Source: Pseudorhodobacter wandonensis (GTDB lineage: Bacteria > Pseudomonadota > Alphaproteobacteria > Rhodobacterales > Rhodobacteraceae). From it: 64,000 nucleotides of DNA. Below the pieces are notes generated by a model. It was not told where the DNA came from, did no database searches, and saw only the letters and a list, made by a program, of their open reading frames with translations. The translations under genes and the position numbers were made by a program. This document shows, piece after piece, positions 19,559 through 28,739 of this stretch (positions are counted from its first letter, which is position 1; each line of letters begins with the position of its first letter). The stretch is taken from the NCBI RefSeq assembly GCF_001202035.1, contig NZ_LGHT01000041.1, positions 62,001-126,000 of the forward strand, written 5' to 3'.

Positions 19559-20752
19559 TTAGCCTTTGACCGCTTTCACGATCTTTTGCGCGCCGTCTTT
19601 CAGGTTTTCCGCGGCGATCACGTTCAGGCCGGAATTGTTGATGATGGCCTTGCCTTCTTCAACATTCGTGCCTTCCAAACGCACAACCAATGGCACCTTC
19701 AAACCGACTTCTTTCACAGCCGAAACCACGCCTTCGGCGATCACGTCACAGCGCATGATACCACCAAAGATGTTGACCAGAATGCCTTTGACGTTCGGGT
19801 CCGAGGTAATGATCTTGAACGCTTCGGTTACCTTTTCCTTGGTCGCACCGCCACCAACGTCAAGGAAGTTCGCAGGCTCGGCGCCGTACAGTTTGATGAT
19901 GTCCATCGTCGCCATCGCAAGGCCCGCACCGTTCACCATGCAACCAATTTCGCCGTCCAGCGCGATATAGTTCAGGTCAAACTTGCTGGCTGCCAGTTCT
20001 TTCGGGTCTTCTTCGGTCTCGTCGCGCAGCGCCATGATATCAGCGTGGCGGTACAGCGCGTTGCCGTCAAAGCCCATCTTGGCGTCAAGGCATTTCAGGT
20101 TGCCATCTGGCGTCACGATCAGCGGGTTGATTTCCAGCATCTCCATGTCTTTCTCAACGAAAGCCTTGTAGAGAATTTTGATCAGGCTGACGCATTGCTT
20201 AACCTGACCGCCGGTCAGGCCCAGCGCGAACGCAACCCGGCGACCGTGGAAATCAGACAGCCCCGAGGCCGGATCAACCGAGAAAGATACGATCTTTTCA
20301 GGGGTTTTCGCCGCAACTTCTTCAATATCCATGCCGCCTTCGGTCGAGGCAACGAATGAAATGCGGCTGGACTGGCGGTCAACCAACAGCGCCAGATAAA
20401 GTTCGCGCGCAATGTCGGAACCGTCTTCGATATAGATACGGTTCACTTGCTTGCCCGCAGGGCCGGTCTGATGCGTGATCAGGGTGCGGCCCAGCATCTG
20501 CTTGGCCATCTCGGCAGCTTCCGACACCGATTTTGCCAAACGCACGCCGCCTTTTTCGCCGGCTTCCGCCTCTTTAAAATGGCCCTTGCCACGGCCACCT
20601 GCATGGATCTGCGCTTTTACCACCCAAAGCGGGCCATCCATTTCGCCTGCTGCGGTTTTGGCCTCTTCCGCCTTCAGAACGACGCGACCATCGGACACGG
20701 GCGCCCCATAGCTGCGCAAAAGGGCTTTGGCTTGGTATTCGTGAATGTTCAT
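19559..20752 (-). CDS. sucC: Succinyl-CoA ligase (ADP-forming) beta subunit
   Basis: A 397-residue ATP-grasp subunit. [19 protein letters not shown] is the standard N terminus. Nucleotide binding uses [37 protein letters not shown] carries the metal-binding Glu/Asn, and [19 protein letters not shown] with [17 protein letters not shown] forms the C-terminal subunit-interaction domain. It is the first gene of the suc operon and lies just downstream of a pair of TGTGATCACA palindromes. Confidence 0.97.
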   Translation of the reverse strand: MNIHEYQAKALLRSYGAPVSDGRVVLKAEEAKTAAGEMDGPLWVVKAQIHAGGRGKGHFKEAEAGEKGGVRLAKSVSEAAEMAKQMLGRTLITHQTGPAGKQVNRIYIEDGSDIARELYLALLVDRQSSRISFVASTEGGMDIEEVAAKTPEKIVSFSVDPASGLSDFHGRRVAFALGLTGGQVKQCVSLIKILYKAFVEKDMEMLEINPLIVTPDGNLKCLDAKMGFDGNALYRHADIMALRDETEEDPKELAASKFDLNYIALDGEIGCMVNGAGLAMATMDIIKLYGAEPANFLDVGGGATKEKVTEAFKIITSDPNVKGILVNIFGGIMRCDVIAEGVVSAVKEVGLKVPLVVRLEGTNVEEGKAIINNSGLNVIAAENLKDGAQKIVKAVKG

Positions 20753-20856
20753 CGTTGGTCCTATCGGTAAGGAATTTGCACTGTGATGCCATAGAAATAA
20801 GCATTTTCAAATGGCATTTGTTGGAAATCCACGTTTTGGCGAAAAAAACCGACATT

Positions 20857-20887
20857 TGTGATCACAGCCTTGAAAAGTGTGATCACA
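20857..20887. promoter_or_regulatory. Paired TGTGATCACA operators upstream of sucC
   Basis: Two perfect 10-bp palindromes TGTGATCACA at 20857-20866 and 20878-20887, with centres exactly 21 bp apart (two helical turns), about 105 bases upstream of the sucC start. A pair with the same spacing lies upstream of sdhC. This looks like a cooperative binding site for a dimeric regulator; its identity is not known from this window. Confidence 0.75.
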
Positions 20888-20937
20888 AAACTGCGCAGCA
20901 ATCCGAATCTCGGACAACCGCCCCCCGAACAACGCCC

Positions 20938-21909
20938 TTATTCCGCCAAATCACCGGCCATTTTGGCCTGCTCTATTTCGGCCACCAACTTGCGCAACTT
21001 CCAATTCGGCACCACTTCCAAGGCGCGTCTGGCGGCCCGTTCGGCCAGTGTCAAATGCCCCTTGGCAACCGCAGCGGCCAGCAGGTTCAGCAAATAGGGC
21101 ACCGCCTGCCGCCGCGACCGCATCAACTGACGAAAGGCAAAAGGCGTCAGATCTCCGCGCATCCCCAGCAGCGTCACCTCTTTCAATACGCCCATGCGCT
21201 TCAACATCGGTGGTATCTTATGCGAGAAATGCGGCACCGGCAGCAACTGCACCGCCCCGCCCGCCATGCGCAAGGCGTGCAGCCTGTCGCCTTCGATCAA
21301 GGGGTCAAAGACCAGATAGGCACAACCGGCGCTTGCCACCCCCTCTGCCGCATCGTGGAATGGCGCCGACCAATCGCCAAGCCCGCGCCCATAGCGATAG
21401 CGCCGCTCAAACGGGGCAAGCCCACGGTCCAACGTCGATTGCGCAGCAAAGGCCAAAACGGTGCAGCCCGGCGCCAAAGGCGCAAAAGCCGCGGCTCCAA
21501 ACCCGCCCATCGACGCGCCATACATGGCGACATTCTCATATCCCGCAAACAGCCCCGCATCCCGCAGCGCCAGCAGTGCCGCCTTCAAATGCGGGCATTG
21601 AAACCAGTCTTTACGCTTGACCATCACCCCCAGTATCGCCCAGCCCTTGCGCCGCACCAACTGGCAGGCAAAGGGCATGCGGCCCTCGACATCGCGGTCG
21701 GATGCAAGGTTGTCAAAGGTCACCACCAAACGCTTTTGCCCCGGCAGATAGGCCAGCATGTGATGCTCGGTTTCAATGAAAAACGCGCCGGCCGTTTCAT
21801 GACACAGTGCCTGCAACGGCCCCATTCCGGGCGGCAACGGCGTTGCATCATTTGTTAGCAATGGCTGGGCAATCACAAGAAATGCGGTCCTGAAAGGGCA
21901 ATGGCCCAA
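20938..21909 (-). CDS. Alpha/beta-hydrolase-fold protein
   Basis: A 323-residue protein with a hydrolase-like core: LVVTFDNLASDRD (first strand and oxyanion-type region), then VAMYGASMGGFGAAAFAP, whose G-x-S-x-G gives the nucleophilic Ser. HFSHKIPPML could supply the catalytic His. The C-terminal 80 residues are helical and TPR-like (LTLAERAARRALEVVPNWKLR). The substrate is unknown. It may act on surface polysaccharide or a lipid ester, but nothing nearby tests this. The start is uncertain; an internal Met in GMGPLQALCHETAG would remove 28 residues of hydrophobic leader. Confidence 0.65.
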   Translation of the reverse strand: MGHCPFRTAFLVIAQPLLTNDATPLPPGMGPLQALCHETAGAFFIETEHHMLAYLPGQKRLVVTFDNLASDRDVEGRMPFACQLVRRKGWAILGVMVKRKDWFQCPHLKAALLALRDAGLFAGYENVAMYGASMGGFGAAAFAPLAPGCTVLAFAAQSTLDRGLAPFERRYRYGRGLGDWSAPFHDAAEGVASAGCAYLVFDPLIEGDRLHALRMAGGAVQLLPVPHFSHKIPPMLKRMGVLKEVTLLGMRGDLTPFAFRQLMRSRRQAVPYLLNLLAAAVAKGHLTLAERAARRALEVVPNWKLRKLVAEIEQAKMAGDLAE

Positions 21910-21929
21910 ACCGTATCACCGCAGCCCAA

Positions 21930-21956
21930 AATAAAACAAGCCCCGCAACGCGGGGC
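21930..21956 (-). terminator. Intrinsic terminator of mdh
   Basis: On the minus strand GCCCCGC/GCGGGGC (21940-21956) forms a 7-bp stem with a 3-base loop. It is followed by TTGTTTTATTTT, about 40 bases past the mdh stop and before the next minus-strand gene. Confidence 0.9.
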
Positions 21957-21994
21957 CTGTCCGTCCGAATTTCAACGTGAAACCGCGCCGCAGC

Positions 21995-22978
<984 letters not shown>

Positions 22979-23110
22979 TTATTTTGATGCAGCGATGCCT
23001 AGACTCTTGGTGCACATTAATCAATAGCGCTGCAACGCGGCATTGCGATTGACTACCATACAGGCCTAATGTTTGCGCTAAATGTCGACCGAATCTAACG
23101 CGGGGGCCCT

Positions 23111-23866
23111 GTGGAAGGCACAACATTCTGGATCATCGCGGTCATCGCATCCATCTCGGTCGGCCTTTCCAAGGGCGGGTTGCCCATCATCGCCATGATG
23201 TCGGTGCCGATTCTATCGCTGGTCATGCCACCATTGCAGGCCGCCGGTTTGTTGCTGCCCATCTACATCGTATCCGATTGGTTCGGCGTCTGGGCCTATC
23301 GCCGCGAATTTGACCTTAAACTGCTGAAAATCCTGATACCGGCAACGGCCATCGGCGTGGCCATCGGCTGGGCCACGGCAAGCCTGATATCCGAAAACAT
23401 GGTCGGCGGGGTAATCGGCGCCTTGGGCTGTGCCTTTGCCGCCACCCGCCTGCTCGGCTGGGGCGTAAAGCCCGAGGCCCAAAGCGCCAAGCTGGCACCG
23501 GGGCTGTTTTGGGGCACTGTTGCCGGTTTTACCAGCTTTGTCAGCCATTCCGGCGGCCCACCTTACCAAATCTACACCCTGCCGCTGCGCTTGCCCAAAG
23601 CGGTCTTTGCCGGCACTTCGACCATTCTGTTCGCATGGGTCAATTTCATCAAACTGCCCGCCTATTATGCCATCGGCATCGTGTCATTCGACAGCCTGCA
23701 CATCGCGGCATGGCTATTTCTGCCCGCCACGCTTGCCGTGTTCGCCGGTGTCCGCCTTGTACGGATCCTGCCGGAAAAGCTGTTTTACGACCTCGTGTTA
23801 TGGGCGCTTTTGCTACTGTCGATGCGGATGCTCTGGGTGGCGGTCGCGCATACCTTAGCGGCCTAG
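23111..23866 (+). CDS. Sulfite exporter TauE/SafE family membrane protein
   Basis: A 251-residue integral membrane protein with about seven or eight hydrophobic helices and the two-repeat pattern of the TauE/SafE family (WIIAVIASISVGLSKGGLP and GFTSFVSHSGGPPYQIYTL). Family members move sulphur oxyanions or organic anions across the inner membrane; the substrate is not predictable here. The start is a GTG at 23111. It is divergent from mdh and its 3' end overlaps the next, convergent gene by four bases. Confidence 0.88.
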   Translation: MEGTTFWIIAVIASISVGLSKGGLPIIAMMSVPILSLVMPPLQAAGLLLPIYIVSDWFGVWAYRREFDLKLLKILIPATAIGVAIGWATASLISENMVGGVIGALGCAFAATRLLGWGVKPEAQSAKLAPGLFWGTVAGFTSFVSHSGGPPYQIYTLPLRLPKAVFAGTSTILFAWVNFIKLPAYYAIGIVSFDSLHIAAWLFLPATLAVFAGVRLVRILPEKLFYDLVLWALLLLSMRMLWVAVAHTLAA

Positions 23867-24204
23867 GCAGGCTCTCCTTTGGCGGGCAGCGGCTCGGCCA
23901 TCGCCTCATACCCCTGCCCCGAGGCGATCAGGCAGGTCTGCCCCTGCGTGGTCGTCACCGTGATCGACCAGCTTTGCGATGCGTCCGAGGCAAACAGCTC
24001 CATCACCATAGTATTCGCCGCAACGCCTATCGACCGCCGCGTTTCGCCATAGCGGTCGGCCAGTTGCGCCATCACTGCTGCCCGCGGCCCGCATTGCGGT
24101 GCCCCTGCTTGGCCCCCCGCTTGGGCCCAAACTTCGGCCTGCGCCTGTGTCACCAAAATCAATGCACCAAAACCCAATGACAGTGCAAAAAGTGTCTCTT
24201 TCAT
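23863..24204 (-). CDS. Small exported hypothetical protein
   Basis: A 113-residue protein with a clear Sec signal peptide (MKETLFALSLGFGALILVTQAQA) and a mature domain with two cysteines (PQCGPRA and QTCLIASG). The pattern APQCGPRAAVMAQLADRYGE is typical of small periplasmic proteins in Rhodobacterales. The function is unknown. Start at 24204 chosen for the signal peptide. Convergent with the TauE gene, overlapping it by four bases. Confidence 0.75.
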   Translation of the reverse strand: MKETLFALSLGFGALILVTQAQAEVWAQAGGQAGAPQCGPRAAVMAQLADRYGETRRSIGVAANTMVMELFASDASQSWSITVTTTQGQTCLIASGQGYEAMAEPLPAKGEPA

Positions 24205-24364
24205 CGCATCCCCCTTTCCGATTGGCCTTGGATCAGCCTGCCCCCAACTTGCGCAAAAAAGGTTAACGCGCCGCACCACATATGCTGCGCTGCGGCAACT
24301 TTGGGGTTGAAGAATGTGCCAAAATAATGCCCCTTAACGCAACAAAGTTGCTTGGGAGAGAATC

Positions 24365-25213
24365 ATGGCCACCACCCGCCCTTACCGTTCCGTCCTTTAT
24401 ATTCCCGGCTCGAAAGAGCGGGCGCTGGAAAAGGCACAAACCCTTGCCACCGATGCCATCATCTTTGATCTCGAAGACGCCGTGTCACCCGATGAAAAAC
24501 CGGCGGCCCGTGCGCTGCTTGTCGAAACCTTGGCATCGGCCAATTTCGGCAACCGCGCACGGATTGTCCGCGTGAACGGGCTGGATACCGAATGGGGCGC
24601 CGATGACATCGCTGCCTTTGTCGGCGCCGATATTGACGCCCTGCTGATCCCCAAGGTCTCGACCCCCGAAGACCTCGATGCCGTGGCCGAGATGATCCCC
24701 AATACCCCGCTTTGGGCAATGATGGAAACGGCACTGGGAATGCTGAACGCCACGGCAATTGCCGCCCACCCGCGCCTTGCCGGCATGGTCATGGGCACCA
24801 ATGACTTGGCCAAAGAACTGAACAGCCGTTTCCGCGCCGACCGTCTGCCGATGCAGGCCGGCCTCGGCCTGTGCCTCTTGGCGGCCAAAGCGCATAACCT
24901 GACCATCATCGACGGCGTTTATAACGCCTTTAAGGATGACGATGGCCTGCGCGCCGAATGCGACCAAGGCCGCGACATGGGCTTTGACGGCAAAACCCTG
25001 ATCCACCCCGCGCAATTGGAAATCGCCAACACCGCCTTTGCGCCAAGTGAGGCCGAAGTCACCCTTGCCCAGCGCCAGATCGATGCCTTTAACGCGGCCA
25101 AAGCGGAAGGCCAAGGCGTGGCCGTCGTAGATGGAAAAATCGTAGAGAACTTGCATATTGTCACCGCAGAGGCGACCTTGGCCAAAGCGGCGGCCATCGC
25201 CGCACAGTCTTAA
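24365..25213 (+). CDS. mcl2: CitE-like (3S)-malyl-CoA thioesterase
   Basis: A 282-residue HpcH/HpaI aldolase-fold protein of the CitE type, starting YRSVLYIPGSKERALEKA, with IIFDLEDAVSPDEK carrying the metal ligand and GMVMGTNDLAKE in the core. In Rhodobacter sphaeroides a short CitE paralogue at the same position between mdh and mch hydrolyses (S)-malyl-CoA to malate and CoA, the last step of the ethylmalonyl-CoA route. Its length and sequence match that type better than the roughly 318-residue malyl-CoA/beta-methylmalyl-CoA lyase. The assignment rests on similarity and synteny; lyase activity is not excluded. Confidence 0.8.
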   Translation: MATTRPYRSVLYIPGSKERALEKAQTLATDAIIFDLEDAVSPDEKPAARALLVETLASANFGNRARIVRVNGLDTEWGADDIAAFVGADIDALLIPKVSTPEDLDAVAEMIPNTPLWAMMETALGMLNATAIAAHPRLAGMVMGTNDLAKELNSRFRADRLPMQAGLGLCLLAAKAHNLTIIDGVYNAFKDDDGLRAECDQGRDMGFDGKTLIHPAQLEIANTAFAPSEAEVTLAQRQIDAFNAAKAEGQGVAVVDGKIVENLHIVTAEATLAKAAAIAAQS

Positions 25214-25241
25214 GTATTTGCCCTAACCCCAAAGGCTCAAT

Positions 25242-25784
25242 ATGCTCCTCATCTTCCTCGGCCTGATCCTGTGGTCTGGCGTCCACTTCTGGAAACGCAT
25301 TTCACCCGACAGCCGCGCCAGCTTTGGCGACAAAGGCAAAGCCATCGTCGCCGCAGGCTCGGTACTGGCGATCATCCTGATGGTCATCGGCTATCGCAGC
25401 GCCGAGGGCACGTTCTTTTGGGGCCGCAGCCCCGCGATGACGGGCATCAACAACCTGTTGATGATCTTCGCTTTTTACCTGTTTGCAGCATCCGGCGCAA
25501 AAACCCGCATCACCAAATGGGTGCGCAACCCGCAGCTCACGGCGGTTAAGGTCTGGGCAATTGCCCACCTGCTGGTCAATGGCGACACGCCTTCGTTCCT
25601 GCTGTTCGGCGGAATATTCGCTTGGGCGCTGGCCGAGGTGATCGTGCTGAACCGCGTCGCGCCCCCCGGTCCCTATCACGCCGTTCCGGTGAAAAAGGAA
25701 ATCACCGCCGTTGTTGCCACCATCGTTGCCTTCTCACTCACCGCCGCCGTGCATATCTGGCTCGGCTATAACCCGTTCGGATAA
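25242..25784 (+). CDS. NnrU family membrane protein
   Basis: A 180-residue membrane protein with five or six hydrophobic segments and the NnrU features: SGVHFWKRISPDSR near the N terminus, NPQLTAVKVWAIAHLLVNGD in the centre, and a final TM segment. NnrU was named for a role in nitrogen oxide metabolism, but many homologues sit in genomes without denitrification, and here the neighbours are central-carbon genes. It may share a transcript with the thioesterase upstream (28-base gap) and DUF1737 downstream. Confidence 0.88.
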   Translation: MLLIFLGLILWSGVHFWKRISPDSRASFGDKGKAIVAAGSVLAIILMVIGYRSAEGTFFWGRSPAMTGINNLLMIFAFYLFAASGAKTRITKWVRNPQLTAVKVWAIAHLLVNGDTPSFLLFGGIFAWALAEVIVLNRVAPPGPYHAVPVKKEITAVVATIVAFSLTAAVHIWLGYNPFG

Positions 25785-25788
25785 TTCC

Positions 25789-25992
25789 ATGAAACTTTAC
25801 CGCCTGCTAACCGAAGAAGACACCTCGGCATTTTGCCACAAAGTCACCGATGCGCTGAACAAAGGGTGGGAGCTGTACGGCTCGCCCACCTATGCTTGGG
25901 ATGCCGCCAAAGGTGTGATGCGCTGCGGCCAAGCCGTGACCAAAGAGGCGCCGGGCACCTACACGCCCGAAACCAAGCTCGGCCAGCAATAG
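25789..25992 (+). CDS. DUF1737 family small protein
   Basis: A 67-residue protein beginning MKLYRLLTEEDTSAFCHKVT, with NKGWELYGSPTYAWD, the recognisable core of DUF1737. The function is unknown. These small proteins resemble part of an alpha-beta sandwich and may be regulators or binders. It starts four bases after the NnrU stop, so it is probably co-transcribed. Confidence 0.85.
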   Translation: MKLYRLLTEEDTSAFCHKVTDALNKGWELYGSPTYAWDAAKGVMRCGQAVTKEAPGTYTPETKLGQQ

Positions 25993-26001
25993 CCCTGCAA
26001 T

Positions 26002-26055
26002 GGTGCGCTAAAGCACACCCTACCCCAACGCCCGTAGGGTGCGCTTCAGCGCACC
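26002..26055. repeat. REP-like inverted repeat pair before mch
   Basis: Two 22-bp inverted copies of GTAGGGTGCGCTTCAGCGCA(CC), at 26002-26023 (20 of 22 bases match) and 26034-26055, with a 10-base spacer. Each arm is itself near-palindromic (GGTGCGCT…AGCGCACC). A third, single copy is at 34439-34460. It lies in the 103-base gap before the mch gene. Confidence 0.75.
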
Positions 26056-26095
26056 GCCCCTCACCAACCACGAGCCTCCCCCAAGGAAAACCACC

Positions 26096-27136
26096 ATGAA
26101 AACCAACGCCAAAACCAACTCCGGCCGCTTTTTCGAAGACTACACCTTGGGCGAGACTATCCAACACGCCGTCCCCCGCACCGTGGCCGAAGGCGAACGC
26201 GCCCTTTACCACGCACTCTACCCCGCCCGCACCGCGCTCTATTCTTCGGATGATTTCGCAGGCAATTGCGGGTTAGAGGGCTCTCCGCTCGACGACCTCA
26301 TCGCCTTTCACACCGTGTTCGGCAAAACCGTTCCCGATATTTCCCTGAACGCCGTGGCCAACCTTGGCTATGCCGATGGCCGCTGGCTTGCCCCTGTCTA
26401 CCCCGGCGATACCTTGCGCTCGGAAAGCACCGTCATCGGGCTGAAACAAAACTCGAACGGTAAATCCGGCGTAGTTTACGTTCGCACCACCGGTCTGAAC
26501 CAACGGGACGAGCCGGTGCTGGACTATGTCCGCTGGGTCATGGTGCGCAAAAACCGCGACACACCCGCCCCCGAAACCACCATCCCCGCCCTGCCCGAAA
26601 CCGTCACCCCCGACCGCCTTGTCATCCCCGAGGGATTAGACTTTTCAAACTACGATTTCACCTTGGCAGGCGAGCCGCACCGCTGGGGCGATTATGCCAT
26701 CGGCGAGCAAATCGACCATGTTGACGGCGTCACGATTGAGGAATCCGAGCATATGCTCGCCACCCGCCTCTGGCAAAACACCGCCAAAGTGCATTTTGAC
26801 GCCACCAACCGCGAGGATGGCCGCCGTCTGATCTATGGCGGCCATATCATCAGCCTCGCGCGGGCGCTGTCGTTCAACGGGCTGGCCAATGCGCAAATGA
26901 TCGTGGCCTTGAACGCGGGCGCCCATGCCAACCCGTGCTTTAGTGGCGACACCGTCCGCGCATGGTCGCAAGTGCTGGATAAGGCCGACACAGACGCGCC
27001 AGGCGTAGGCGCCATTCGCCTGCGGCTGGTTGCTGTGAAACACGGCGCCGCGCCCTTTGCCCTGCGCGGCGCGGATGGCAAATACGACCCGTCGGTTCTG
27101 CTTGATCTCGACTATTGGGCCTTGATGCCGAAATAA
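26096..27136 (+). CDS. mch: Mesaconyl-CoA hydratase (double MaoC fold)
   Basis: A 346-residue protein with two MaoC/hotdog domains. It is the enzyme of the ethylmalonyl-CoA pathway that interconverts mesaconyl-C1-CoA and beta-methylmalyl-CoA. Start motif GRFFEDYTLGETIQHAV; then LDDLIAFHTVFGKTVPDIS, which matches the hydratase active-site helix, and a second domain beginning HRWGDYAIGEQIDHVDGVTIEE. Start at 26096 is preceded by AAGGAAAA. Position between malyl-CoA thioesterase and sdhC matches the Rhodobacter arrangement. Single MaoC dehydratases are shorter, so length supports Mch. Confidence 0.9.
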   Translation: MKTNAKTNSGRFFEDYTLGETIQHAVPRTVAEGERALYHALYPARTALYSSDDFAGNCGLEGSPLDDLIAFHTVFGKTVPDISLNAVANLGYADGRWLAPVYPGDTLRSESTVIGLKQNSNGKSGVVYVRTTGLNQRDEPVLDYVRWVMVRKNRDTPAPETTIPALPETVTPDRLVIPEGLDFSNYDFTLAGEPHRWGDYAIGEQIDHVDGVTIEESEHMLATRLWQNTAKVHFDATNREDGRRLIYGGHIISLARALSFNGLANAQMIVALNAGAHANPCFSGDTVRAWSQVLDKADTDAPGVGAIRLRLVAVKHGAAPFALRGADGKYDPSVLLDLDYWALMPK

Positions 27137-27137
27137 C

Positions 27138-27695
27138 ATGAAACGCTTTTGCCTCGGCCTTTTCGCGGCGTTGTGGCTGGCCGCCCCGCTTCACGCCCAA
27201 GACATCGCGCCCCAAGACCTTGAGGTGTTCTTTGAACTTGTCGCCGTTGGCCCCACTGCGGCGGTTGCGGCGTCTCTGGCCGAAACTCCTGCCCTTGCCA
27301 CCCAGCGCGATGCCTCGGGGTTCGAGGCGATGCATATGCTCGACTACGCCGATTTCGCACCCAAACTGGCGCTTTTGCTGGCCAATGGCGCGCAGATCAA
27401 CGCACAAAACGAAGATGGCATCGCATTGATCCACATCCTGATCGACCCCGCGTTTTTGCCAGCCGTCCTCGCCGCAGGTGCCAATCTCAACCTGCCTGAC
27501 AGCATGGGCCGCACGCCGCTGATGCTCTTTGCGCAAGAGCCCGACGGCCCCGCCATGGTCCATGCCCTTCTGGCAGCCGGCGCCGACATCAGCCTGCGTG
27601 ACGCCAACGGCCAAAGCATCCTGTATTACGCGCGCGAAAGCGGCCAAGATGACAGCTTTATCCAAAGCCTTATTCAAGCCGGCGCCCAAGATTAA
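27138..27695 (+). CDS. Exported ankyrin repeat protein
   Basis: A 185-residue protein with a Sec signal peptide (FCLGLFAALWLAAPLHAQ, cleavage near residue 22) and four or five ankyrin-like repeats, for example LLANGAQINAQNEDGIALIH, ANLNLPDSMGRTPLMLFAQ and LLAAGADISLRDANGQSIL. Ankyrin repeats mediate protein binding; the partner is unknown. It starts directly after the mch stop codon (one base apart), so the two are probably one transcript, but a functional link is not shown. Confidence 0.85.
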   Translation: MKRFCLGLFAALWLAAPLHAQDIAPQDLEVFFELVAVGPTAAVAASLAETPALATQRDASGFEAMHMLDYADFAPKLALLLANGAQINAQNEDGIALIHILIDPAFLPAVLAAGANLNLPDSMGRTPLMLFAQEPDGPAMVHALLAAGADISLRDANGQSILYYARESGQDDSFIQSLIQAGAQD

Positions 27696-27733
27696 CCAAC
27701 CCCTACCTGGGGCCAAATCGCGCCCAAGGCATC

Positions 27734-27916
27734 TCACGGCTGTATTTCAATGGCACAAACCCCGATCCGGCCAACATAGGCATCCATGTTCACCGCCGTC
27801 ACGATATGCCCGCCCCGCAACCGCAACGCAGCCCCCACGGCATGCCATTTCGGCCTGTGACGCGCGTTGATAATCGCCGTGGCCGCGGCTATCAGTTCGG
27901 CCTCTTGTTTTTGCAT
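27734..27916 (-). pseudogene. Truncated cytidine deaminase-like remnant
   Basis: Sixty codons resembling the N-terminal part of a cytidine deaminase-fold protein: AELIAAATAIINARHRPKWH, VGAALRLRGGHIVTAVNMDA and YVGRIGVCAIEIQP. In intact members the C-A-E motif after VGRI provides the first zinc Cys and the catalytic Glu; here the order is C-A-I-E. A stop follows, and no second Cys-x-x-Cys zinc motif is seen before the ankyrin gene 38 bases on. It is either a decayed gene or a short relative I do not recognise. The ATG at 27916 is assumed. Confidence 0.5.
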
Positions 27917-28002
27917 CACACACCTCTCGCACCCTGAAAAAGACGCTTGCACCACCTTAGCCAAAAGCGCCAGATAGCGCCTATCTGCCCCTTTCGATTC
28001 AG

Positions 28003-28734
28003 GTGACGCCGTTGTTCAAGACCTGCTGTTCCGTCCTTCTCGTCAGCCTTTTGCCGCTGCAAGCCCATGCCGATGGTGCGCAAGATTTTGTTACGGCAAA
28101 CATCGTCTCGACGCTTTATCACGAATTCGGCCATGCCCTGATCGACATCACAGACGCCCCCGTTTTGGGCCAGGAAGAAGATGCCGCCGATATTTTATCC
28201 GTCGTCTTGCTTGATGCCTTTTGGGAAGAGGATGCTGCGCAATCCATCACCGCCCTGACCGCCCTGTCGTTTGAACTTGCCGCGCAAGAAAACGAAGAAC
28301 CGGCCTATTGGGATGTTCACGGTCTTGATATGCAACGCTATTACAATCAGGTCTGCCTGTTCTACGGCGCAGACCCCGAAACCCGATCCGAGCTTGCTGC
28401 GGATTTTGAGCTGCCCGAGGAACGCGCGGACAGCTGCGTTGACGAATTCAATCTGGCAGAAAGCTCTTGGGCGGCTGTTCTGGAACCGCTGGAAACCCAA
28501 AAACCGTCCAAAACCATTCAGTTTAACGGCGAAACCTCGACCGAGGTCGGCGCGCTTTTGGCGGATGAAATACGCGACTTGAACGCAAGCTATCACCTGC
28601 CCAAACCAATCCTGGTGACTCTGAAACCCTGTGGTGAGGAAAACGCGTTTTACGACCCGGAAACCGCAACCATCACAATTTGCACCGAATATGTCGATTT
28701 TCTAAATCGTCAAGCCATTGCAAATGATTTGTGA
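28003..28734 (+). CDS. DUF4344 metallopeptidase-like exported protein
   Basis: A 243-residue protein with an N-terminal signal peptide (CCSVLLVSLLPLQAHA) and a zincin motif H40-E-F-G-H44 followed by ALIDITDAPVLGQEEDAAD. This is the DUF4344 family of putative periplasmic metallopeptidases. The C-terminal half contains several acidic residues and Cys pairs. A GTG start at 28003 is used; no strong ribosome site is visible, and the TTG at 28012 is an alternative. Its stop codon lies inside a TGTGATCACA palindrome. Confidence 0.8.
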   Translation: MTPLFKTCCSVLLVSLLPLQAHADGAQDFVTANIVSTLYHEFGHALIDITDAPVLGQEEDAADILSVVLLDAFWEEDAAQSITALTALSFELAAQENEEPAYWDVHGLDMQRYYNQVCLFYGADPETRSELAADFELPEERADSCVDEFNLAESSWAAVLEPLETQKPSKTIQFNGETSTEVGALLADEIRDLNASYHLPKPILVTLKPCGEENAFYDPETATITICTEYVDFLNRQAIANDL

Positions 28735-28739
28735 TCACA
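28730..28739. promoter_or_regulatory. Solo TGTGATCACA palindrome at the DUF4344 3' end
   Basis: A perfect 10-bp palindrome overlapping the DUF4344 stop codon (TGA within TGTGATCACA). It matches the half-sites of the paired operators at 20857-20887 and 28858-28888 and is about 130 bases upstream of the sdhC pair. Confidence 0.6.

Noticed and set aside
25242-25784. NnrU protein as evidence of denitrification
   Set aside because: No nitrite or nitric oxide reductase gene lies in the window, and NnrU homologues occur without denitrification.
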